Source: Legionellaceae bacterium (GTDB taxonomy: Bacteria > Pseudomonadota > Gammaproteobacteria > Legionellales > Legionellaceae). Taken from it: a DNA stretch of 6,008 nt. The number at the start of each line of letters is the position of its first letter. Position 1 is the first letter of the stretch. A model generated the notes under the pieces. The model searched no databases. It had not been told where the DNA came from and was given only the letters and a program-made list of their open reading frames with translations. Where the stretch lies: assembly GCA_947470005.1 (NCBI GenBank), contig CANISA010000102.1:1-6008 (forward strand). Direction: 5' to 3'. A program made the position numbers and the translations under genes. This document shows positions 1 to 3,912 of this stretch, piece by piece.

Positions 1-224
1 GACGTCGCGCTAGCGTTACGGTCAGTTATGTGGGTAAAGTCAAAACGGCACTGCAAATGCTGGCCCTTGTTTTACTGCTTGCGTTTCAACCCGGGATGAC
101 TGCACTCGGCGTTATTGGTGTTATTTTACTATATTTGGCTGCCATATTAACGATTTGGTCAATGGTGATTTATTTTTTGATTGCTTGGCAAGAGTTGACT
201 AAAAAAACTGACGTGAGTGGTTGA
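1..224 (+). CDS. pgsA: CDP-diacylglycerol--glycerol-3-phosphate 3-phosphatidyltransferase, C-terminal part
   Basis: Only the 3' end is present: the frame is open from base 3 and gives 73 codons before TGA at 222-224. The family (about 180-190 residues) is an inner-membrane CDP-alcohol phosphatidyltransferase that makes phosphatidylglycerophosphate, the first committed step to phosphatidylglycerol and cardiolipin. The catalytic CDP-alcohol motif lies upstream, outside the window. What is visible is the C-terminal signature starting SVTVSYVGKVKTALQM, followed by two hydrophobic membrane segments (LALVLLLAF and GVIGVILLYLAAILTIW into MVIYFLIAW) and a short polar tail ending TDVSG. The identification rests on this C-terminal pattern and on the Gly-Cys-Leu tRNA cluster directly downstream, which follows pgsA in E. 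coli too. The GTG and ATG codons near bases 28-30 are internal and not a real start. Confidence 0.9.
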   Translation, partial: RRASVTVSYVGKVKTALQMLALVLLLAFQPGMTALGVIGVILLYLAAILTIWSMVIYFLIAWQELTKKTDVSG

Positions 225-248
225 CATGATGGTTAAATTCGGTAGAAT
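221..248 (+). promoter_or_regulatory. Sigma-70 promoter of the tRNA operon
   Basis: A perfect -35 hexamer TTGACA (221-226) is followed after 16 bp by TAGAAT (243-248), five of six matches to the -10 consensus. The -35 box contains the pgsA stop codon (222-224). Between the -10 and the likely start near 255-257 lies TCCACCC, a C-rich discriminator like those of growth-rate- and ppGpp-controlled stable RNA promoters. The transcript would have only a few bases of leader before tRNA-Gly at 265. The hexamers are seen directly; stringent control is inferred. Confidence 0.8.
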
Positions 249-264
249 TCCACCCCGTAGAGAA

Positions 265-339
265 GCGGGAATAGCTCAGTGGTAGAGCACAACCTTGCCA
301 AGGTTGGGGTCGCGAGTTCGAACCTCGTTTCCCGCTCCA
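265..339 (+). tRNA. glyW: tRNA-Gly (anticodon GCC)
   Basis: This folds as a full cloverleaf. The acceptor GCGGGAA pairs with TTCCCGC, the D-stem is GCTC/GAGC, the anticodon stem is CAACC/GGTTG with loop TTGCCAA (anticodon GCC at 297-299), and the T-arm is GCGAG-TTCGAAC-CTCGT with one G-T pair. The discriminator base is T336 and the CCA end is encoded at 337-339. It reads GGC and GGT glycine codons. It is the first gene of the three-tRNA cluster, and the symbol follows the E. coli gene in the same position. Confidence 0.97.
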
Positions 340-343
340 AATC

Positions 344-371
344 AAAGCGACGAAGAGGTCGCTTTTTTTTT
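344..371 (+). terminator. Intrinsic-terminator-like hairpin between tRNA-Gly and tRNA-Cys
   Basis: AAAGCGAC (344-351) and GTCGCTTT (358-365) form a perfect 8-bp stem with a 6-base loop, GAAGAG. The stem runs straight into T residues up to 371 (nine T in a row at 363-371). This is the textbook Rho-independent shape, only 4 bases after the tRNA-Gly CCA and 9 bases before tRNA-Cys. No clear promoter fits between it and tRNA-Cys. It may therefore act as a partial terminator (attenuator) or processing hairpin in a shared transcript rather than a full stop. Confidence 0.75.
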
Positions 372-380
372 ACCACACTC

Positions 381-454
381 GGCTGTGTGGCAGAGTGGTC
401 ATGCAGCGGCCTGCAAAGCCGCGTACGCCGGTTCGATTCCGGCCTCAGCCTCCA
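381..454 (+). tRNA. cysT: tRNA-Cys (anticodon GCA)
   Basis: This is a 74-base tRNA with encoded CCA (452-454). The anticodon stem GCGGC/GCCGC encloses loop CTGCAAA, placing anticodon GCA at 413-415. The T-arm is GCCGG-TTCGATT-CCGGC. The acceptor GGCTGTG faces CTCAGCC; all pairs are Watson-Crick except a T6/T67 (U-U) mismatch at the sixth pair. The discriminator is T451 (U73), the known identity base for cysteinyl-tRNA synthetase. It is the middle gene of the Gly-Cys-Leu cluster. Confidence 0.96.
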
Positions 455-459
455 AACTA

Positions 460-546
460 GCCCAGGTGGCGAAACAGGTAGACGCAAGGGACTTAAAATC
501 CCTCGGTGGTAACACCATGCCGGTTCGATTCCGGCCCTGGGCACCA
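460..546 (+). tRNA. leuZ: tRNA-Leu (anticodon UAA)
   Basis: This is an 87-base class II tRNA. The acceptor GCCCAGG pairs perfectly with CCTGGGC, the anticodon stem is AGGGA/TCCCT with loop CTTAAAA (anticodon TAA at 494-496), and a long variable arm (CGGTGGTAACACCAT) is typical of leucine tRNAs. The T-arm is GCCGG-TTCGATT-CCGGC. Discriminator A543 (A73) is the leucine identity base, and CCA is encoded at 544-546. It starts 6 bases after tRNA-Cys and closes the cluster. Confidence 0.97.
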
Positions 547-653
547 ATTGAATATTCTTATGTGAGTGCAGCTCTTAGTTAGAGCGACATTATCTCTTAT
601 CCTTTAAATCAATTAGATTTTTGCTCTAACTCATCCGCTGCTTCGTCTGTGTT
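547..653. other. Short non-coding strip between the converging tRNA operon and phhB
   Basis: This AT-rich 107-bp strip holds no gene. It contains small competing hairpin arms: GCTCT/AGAGC (571-575 with 581-585, 5-base loop), and AGTTAGAGC (577-585) which can also pair with GCTCTAACT (623-631). Neither hairpin is followed by a T-tract in either direction, so no canonical terminator is evident for the tRNA operon or for phhB. Termination here may be Rho-dependent or may rely on these weak hairpins. Confidence 0.5.
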
Positions 654-995
654 CTACAGCTCACATAATGCATCGACCTTAGCTGCACAAATAAAATCAT
701 TGTGCGACAATCCCTTTAATGCGTGCGTCATGAACGTGACACGGCAATAGTTATATCCTACTTCAAGATCGGGATGGTGATTTTCTTTGTTTGCTATCCA
801 TGCGATCGCGTTAACAAAGCCCATGGTTTCGTAAAAATCAGCGAATGAAAACGATTTTTTAATGGTTTTGTGATCATCTGATGCGGCCCAGCCTTTGGCG
901 AGTTGAGGCATTAACGTGGTGATTTGAGCTGCGGTGAGAGGGGCTCCGATGCCTTCGCACGGTTCACATTTTTTATTGTTCAAGGGATGAGTCAT
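654..995 (-). CDS. phhB: Pterin-4a-carbinolamine dehydratase (PhhB/PCD)
   Basis: This 113-residue cytosolic protein matches the family's usual length of about 100-120. The enzyme dehydrates 4a-hydroxytetrahydrobiopterin, recycling the cofactor of phenylalanine hydroxylase (PhhA). Diagnostic residues are present: ENHHPD at 71-76 with the active-site His-His-Pro, Y81, T90-H91, then GLSHND with D100 and a final AAKVDAL helix. The N-terminus has a C-x2-C pair (C10, C13) seen in many bacterial PhhB proteins. The ATG at 995 overlaps the hisC stop by 4 bases (ATGA at 992-995). An AAGGAA ribosome site at 1003-1008, inside the hisC end, lies 7 bases upstream, so both a local site and coupling support this start. 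phhA is not in the window. The family call is firm; a role in phenylalanine-to-tyrosine conversion is inferred from the family. Confidence 0.93.
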   Translation of the reverse strand: MTHPLNNKKCEPCEGIGAPLTAAQITTLMPQLAKGWAASDDHKTIKKSFSFADFYETMGFVNAIAWIANKENHHPDLEVGYNYCRVTFMTHALKGLSHNDFICAAKVDALCEL

Positions 996-2113
996 TGGTT
1001 CGTTCCTTTTATGCAGTGGTGTAAAGTCTCAATAAAGCGGGTATTTTGCTCTGGGGTTCCGATCGTAACACGGAGGTGGCGCGTTAAACCATACGGGGTG
1101 AGGGGGCGTACAATGATCCCTTCATGTTGCAAACGCTTATTCATCATTGCGGCATCGTGACCGCAATCGAAGGTGATAAAATTACACGCACTTGGAAGCT
1201 GGACGAGATTTAGGTTGCTTAATCCTTTTTGCATGTGCTCGCGCCCCTCGGCGTTGACTAGAATGGTTTGTTGGACAAAGGCTTGATCGTCTAAAGCGGC
1301 TATCGCCGCAAGCATGGCGGCTTGGTTCACAGCGAAGGGCAGTTGGATTTGATAGAGGAGCGCAATAATTACAGGGTTTGCTAACGCATAGCCCAGACGC
1401 AGTGCCGCTAGGCCATATGCTTTTGAAAACGTGCGTGTGATGACTAAATTAGGGTATTTAGCCAGTAATACACTCGGCGTGGATTGTGCTGTCGGAGCTA
1501 AGTATTCATGGTAGGCCTCATCGAGGACGAGCAGTGTGGTGGCTGGAATATGGTCTAATAAGCGGTTGATTTCTGCCTGTGGGACGAGTAAACCCGTGGG
1601 GTTGTTTGGATTGGCAATAAAAATAAGCGCTGTTTTTTCCGTGCACGCGTGAATCATCGCGTCGATATCCACCTGCCAGTCGGGCTTTAAGGGGATGTGG
1701 TGAGCCTCTATCCCAAGTGTTTTTGCCTGAACTTCATATGAAATAAACGCGGCCTCATGGGTCAGGATGTGTTTGCCTGTGTGCAAGGCAAAGCAGACCA
1801 ATAATAAATGAAAGAGCGCGTCTGACCCGTTGCTCAACATCAACATCTCCGGATCGAGATCGAGGGCGTGTGCCAGCTTCTGGCGTAAGGGATGTTGTGT
1901 TGAGACCGTGTAGGTTGCTATCAGGTGAGCGGGGAGGGTCGACAGCGCGTCAACGGCGGCCTGACTGCAACCCAAGGGGTTTTCATTGCTTGCCAGTTTA
2001 AGAATATTCGTCAATCCTTGCTCGCGTGCTAATGCCTCTGCCGATTTTCCAGGAATATAAGGGGCTAATGTACGAATGCCTGCATGTGGGAGTTGGGTGT
2101 AATCATAAAACAT
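992..2113 (-). CDS. hisC: Histidinol-phosphate aminotransferase (HisC/HisC2 type)
   Basis: This is a 373-residue PLP-dependent fold-type I aminotransferase of normal length for HisC. The enzyme converts imidazole-acetol phosphate and glutamate to histidinol phosphate in histidine synthesis; some homologues accept aromatic amino acids. Visible landmarks are SNENPLG (42-48), SNGSD (94-98), NPNNPTG (168-174), DEAYHEY (198-204, with D198 and Y201 contacting PLP), TFSKAYG with K231 as the Schiff-base lysine, LRLGYA (238-243), and the C-terminal LRVTIGTPEQNTRF. The usual RYPD-like stretch is replaced by ATYTVSTQHPL (66-76), a departure I associate with the Legionella-type HisC2 group. The ATG at 2113 is preferred to an in-frame TTG at 2125 because GGAG at 2120-2123 lies 6 bases before it and would fall within the longer reading. 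It is followed by phhB with a 4-base overlap, hinting at a role with phenylalanine or tyrosine. Confidence 0.92.
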   Translation of the reverse strand: MFYDYTQLPHAGIRTLAPYIPGKSAEALAREQGLTNILKLASNENPLGCSQAAVDALSTLPAHLIATYTVSTQHPLRQKLAHALDLDPEMLMLSNGSDALFHLLLVCFALHTGKHILTHEAAFISYEVQAKTLGIEAHHIPLKPDWQVDIDAMIHACTEKTALIFIANPNNPTGLLVPQAEINRLLDHIPATTLLVLDEAYHEYLAPTAQSTPSVLLAKYPNLVITRTFSKAYGLAALRLGYALANPVIIALLYQIQLPFAVNQAAMLAAIAALDDQAFVQQTILVNAEGREHMQKGLSNLNLVQLPSACNFITFDCGHDAAMMNKRLQHEGIIVRPLTPYGLTRHLRVTIGTPEQNTRFIETLHHCIKGTNQ

Positions 2114-2119
2114 AAGGTG

Positions 2120-2123
2120 CTCC
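2120..2123 (-). promoter_or_regulatory. Ribosome binding site deciding the hisC start
   Basis: GGAG on the minus strand lies 6 bases before the ATG at 2113. It overlaps the alternative TTG start codon at 2123-2125, so the shorter HisC beginning MFYDYTQL is favoured over the four-residue-longer version. Confidence 0.7.
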
Positions 2124-2140
2124 AATCGTTGTTTGAACCC

Positions 2141-2169
2141 ATCTTACCTGCTACCCTTTCGAAGGTAAA
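2141..2169 (-). promoter_or_regulatory. Candidate sigma-70 promoter for hisC-phhB
   Basis: On the minus strand TTTACC (2169-2164, four of six -35 matches) and TAAGAT (2146-2141, four of six -10 matches) are separated by exactly 17 bp and lie about 27 bases upstream of the hisC ATG. The 69-bp gap between hisC and pilV must hold the control elements of both divergent units. No comparably good plus-strand promoter for pilV was seen. The spacing is ideal but the hexamers are only moderate. Confidence 0.4.
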
Positions 2170-2182
2170 CCAACCGTAAAAC

Positions 2183-2374
2183 ATGGATGATATGCGTATA
2201 AACCACGGGTTTTCTCTGCTCGAGGTGCTGGTGTCGTTGTTACTTGTTACCAGTACGTCTTTGGCATTATTAAAACAACAATGGCATGTGAGCCAGCTTG
2301 TCGTTCAACTAGAACAGCAGGGGTTGCATCTGTTGGTGTTGGATAGCGCGTCTGAATGCGCGCGAGCTCGATGA
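2183..2374 (+). CDS. pilV: Very short type IV minor prepilin, PilV-like
   Basis: This 63-residue protein has a class III (prepilin) signal. The leader MDDMRINHG is followed by FSLLEVLVSLLLVTSTSLALL; cleavage by prepilin peptidase after G9 leaves Phe at +1 and the conserved Glu at +5, then one hydrophobic helix. Only about 30 polar residues follow, ending ECARAR, whereas PilV-type minor pilins usually have 120-170 residues with a globular C-terminal domain. A second ATG at 2192 with GGA at 2185-2187 just before it would give leader MRINHG; the choice is not settled. The stop overlaps the next gene's ATG by 4 bases, so the frame is still integrated into the operon. It is either a natural mini-pilin or one shortened by deletion. 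PilV is assigned from the N-terminus and the V-W-X gene order; GspI-like is the alternative family name. Confidence 0.7.
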   Translation: MDDMRINHGFSLLEVLVSLLLVTSTSLALLKQQWHVSQLVVQLEQQGLHLLVLDSASECARAR

Positions 2375-3111
2375 CACGACAACAAGGGATAGGCCTGCCG
2401 GAGCTTCTGATTGGTTTTTTTCTCTCCACGTTGCTCATGACCATCATGATGCAGCATGTGCTTCATGCCAAGCAGCAATCTCGGGCGATTTTTGTTGTGA
2501 TGGAGGAGTCGTTTGAGTTGCAATGGCTGTCTGATTTCATTCGAAGCCGGGTTCGCTCCGCGGGGTTTACGCCCTGCCTTCGCATCGATCATCTGGTGGG
2601 TTTCGATGCGAGGGTTAAATCGGAATCTTTGGCAGCCATTGAGGTGAGCACGGCGCCCGATACACGTTTGATGATTCACAGAATGAGCGACGAGGGGGAG
2701 GCTATCCTCCGCCAAATCAGCCCCAATGAATTATTGATTGGCCCTCAAACCGTGCATGTCGGTAGGCCTGTGTTGATCGCCGATTGTTATCATGCAGAAG
2801 TGCATGATGTTGAACGCATCACAAAACATGAAGAAGGGTATGTTGTCACCCTGAAAGAGCCTCTGGTGTTTCACTACGCATCGCTCGTTTATTTGGGAGA
2901 ATGGGTCTCGGAGTCTTTTTTTATTCGCGCGCTGGCTGATGGCAAACGTGCTTTGTTTTATCAGTTGTATCGTGTGGACCAGTTAACGCCTCGTGTGCAC
3001 GATTTTTCTGCCGAATTACAGCGCGTGCACGCGTATACTCAGGTCCATCTCTCGTTTAGTCTAAACAATCATCGTACCTGGATTTTAGATACAGTAGTAC
3101 GCGCTCGATGA
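2371..3111 (+). CDS. pilW: Type IV minor prepilin, PilW-like
   Basis: This is a 246-residue protein. Leader MTRQQG precedes IGLPELLIGFFLSTLLMTIM: cleavage after G6 gives Ile +1 and Glu +5, then a single membrane helix that also forms the pilin core helix. The region after the helix includes FIRSRVRSAGFTPCLR, resembling the PilW stretch in which an Arg-rich helix leads to an AGF-x-x-C segment. The rest is a mixed beta-type domain typical in size for PilW/GspJ-like minor pilins (about 200-350 residues). PilW works with PilV, PilX and PilY1 to prime pilus assembly at the inner membrane. The ATG at 2371 overlaps the pilV stop (ATGA). An in-frame ATG at 2356 would give an atypically placed internal methionine and is less likely. 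No strong ribosome site precedes it, so translational coupling is probable. Confidence 0.8.
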   Translation: MTRQQGIGLPELLIGFFLSTLLMTIMMQHVLHAKQQSRAIFVVMEESFELQWLSDFIRSRVRSAGFTPCLRIDHLVGFDARVKSESLAAIEVSTAPDTRLMIHRMSDEGEAILRQISPNELLIGPQTVHVGRPVLIADCYHAEVHDVERITKHEEGYVVTLKEPLVFHYASLVYLGEWVSESFFIRALADGKRALFYQLYRVDQLTPRVHDFSAELQRVHAYTQVHLSFSLNNHRTWILDTVVRAR

Positions 3112-3608
3112 GGGTGCGATCGCAGGGGATGGTGTTATTTACTACGCTGATGATGCTGACACTGGTGGCACTCATGGTGTTGTCGGTGATGCGGGCTGTT
3201 TTATTATTAGAAAAAATCAATCAACAATTGATGTCGACGCATCAGGCGTTCTATGAATTAGAAGCGGCAGGAGAGACGATTGTAGATAAAGCATCGGAGA
3301 CCGGCTTGTCCTCGTGCGTGAGGCGCGAAGACACGCCGGAGACAAAGGCATGTCAGCTGACTCAAGGGGGTAATAGCTATCGTTATTGGGTTGTGGATGA
3401 AGGCTTGTTTCCTTGTTTAAGAATTCAATCAGGAGAGACCACTAGCGCCAGTCATCATTGGGCTATCAGGGTGAAACGTGAAAAAACTGCGCAGGCAGTA
3501 CTTCAGCTTCGTGTCGTGACGGCTGAGCCATCGCTTGCATGTGAATCTCCAGTGCAAGCGTTGATTGCTAAGGGCGTGACGAGTTGGCGTTATTTGGCTC
3601 ATGGTTGA
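3108..3608 (+). CDS. pilX: Type IV pilus assembly protein, PilX-like minor pilin
   Basis: This is a 166-residue protein. Leader MRVRSQG is followed by MVLFTTLMMLTLVALMVLSV, a hydrophobic helix without Glu at +5. That lack, together with HQAFYELEAAGETIV after the helix (compare the AFYAAEAG-like run of the PilX N-terminal family), points to PilX/GspK-type minor pilins. Four cysteines in the soluble part (SSCVRR, KACQLT, PCLRI, ACESP) could form disulfides. The ATG overlaps the pilW stop by 4 bases and lacks a clear ribosome site, again suggesting coupling. In many pilus clusters pilX is followed by pilY1 and a major or minor pilin; here the coding region ends at 3608 and a 304-bp non-coding gap with a palindrome follows. 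Confidence 0.75.
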   Translation: MRVRSQGMVLFTTLMMLTLVALMVLSVMRAVLLLEKINQQLMSTHQAFYELEAAGETIVDKASETGLSSCVRREDTPETKACQLTQGGNSYRYWVVDEGLFPCLRIQSGETTSASHHWAIRVKREKTAQAVLQLRVVTAEPSLACESPVQALIAKGVTSWRYLAHG

Positions 3609-3648
3609 CGCGTGTTGATGCTGGACAAAAAAGCAAATATGGACCATA

Positions 3649-3665
3649 GAGGAACTTGCAAAATT
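3649..3665 (+). repeat. Partial direct copy of the palindrome arm
   Basis: GAGGAACTTGCAAAATT (3649-3665) matches GAGCCTCTTGCAAAATT at the outer end of the palindrome's left arm (3675-3691) at all but three adjacent positions (GAA versus CCT), with a 26-bp period. A third, inverted copy is the outer end of the right arm (3735-3751). GAG at the tip and TTGCAAAATT inside look like insertion-sequence ends, possibly the remnant of a nested or decayed insertion. Confidence 0.6.
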
Positions 3666-3674
3666 CAAAAATGG

Positions 3675-3751
3675 GAGCCTCTTGCAAAATTGTAGAAACA
3701 TTAATCAACAGCAACTACTGATTAATGTTTCTACAATTTTGCAAGAGGCTC
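3675..3751. repeat. 77-bp perfect palindrome (33-bp arms, 11-bp spacer), MITE-like
   Basis: The left arm 3675-3707 begins GAGCCTCTTGCAAAATTG and ends CATTAATCA. The right arm 3719-3751 is its exact reverse complement over all 33 bases, separated by an 11-base spacer at 3708-3718. The symmetry stops sharply at both ends. A perfect repeat this long implies recent origin or selection. The GAG...TTGCAAAA tips recall the terminal repeats of some IS5-family elements (from memory, not searched). No clear target-site duplication flanks it. As RNA it would be a very stable hairpin, but no T-tract follows the right arm on the plus strand, so it is not a standard terminator of the pil operon. Confidence 0.9.
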
Positions 3752-3895
3752 AATAACCTAATCATTACTTAGATCATAGGTATTGGCTTGCAATTTGTCA
3801 ATTAGACTTATTTTATGTCTTCGCCAGGATTTCATTAAGATTCAATTCAATCAGGGGGTATGTTATCCTTTGAGGCTCTTTGAATCATCGATTGT

Positions 3896-3900
3896 AAGGA
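3896..3900 (+). promoter_or_regulatory. Probable gyrA ribosome binding site, widely spaced
   Basis: AAGGA lies 12 bases before the gyrA ATG at 3913, longer than the usual 5-9. No nearer purine-rich site exists. An in-frame TAA at 3895-3897 and no other in-frame start codon between it and 3913 fix the start. Confidence 0.5.
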
Positions 3901-3912
3901 CGTGGCTCCAGC

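Larger units (their letters stand above)
3609..3912. other. Non-coding region between pilX and gyrA
   Basis: No credible gene lies here. The left half holds the palindromic element and a partial extra copy of its arm (3649-3751). The right half is the gyrA upstream region. Two weak promoter guesses can be made there: TTGCAA (3788-3793) with TTTTAT (3811-3816) at 17-bp spacing, and an extended -10 TG-T-TATCCT (3861-3869) with a poor -35 at 3841-3846. A loose inverted repeat GATTCAA (3839-3845) / TTGAATC (3880-3886) is also present. None is strong enough to assign as the gyrA promoter. Confidence 0.6.

Noticed and set aside
427..536. Exact 18-bp direct repeat at 427-444 and 519-536
   Set aside because: It is the shared T-arm of tRNA-Cys and tRNA-Leu, so it is explained by tRNA structure and is not an attachment site or a mobile repeat.
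233..582. Open reading frames on both strands across the tRNA cluster
   Set aside because: They overlap three well-folded tRNA genes; the antisense translation is of the RPESNRR type commonly produced when tRNA complements are wrongly translated.
2114..2125. Upstream TTG start for hisC adding four residues
   Set aside because: The GGAG ribosome site falls on and after that TTG, and the ATG at 2113 has correct spacing and matches the expected HisC N-terminus.
3618..3695. 25-codon reading frame after pilX running into the palindrome
   Set aside because: It lacks a ribosome site and a recognisable prepilin or signal sequence, and its second half is made of repeat sequence; it cannot be claimed as a pilY1 remnant.
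3675..3751. Palindrome as a Rho-independent terminator of the pil operon
   Set aside because: The right arm is followed by AATAACC, not a T-tract, and 33-bp arms far exceed typical terminator stems; incidental transcript blockage remains possible.
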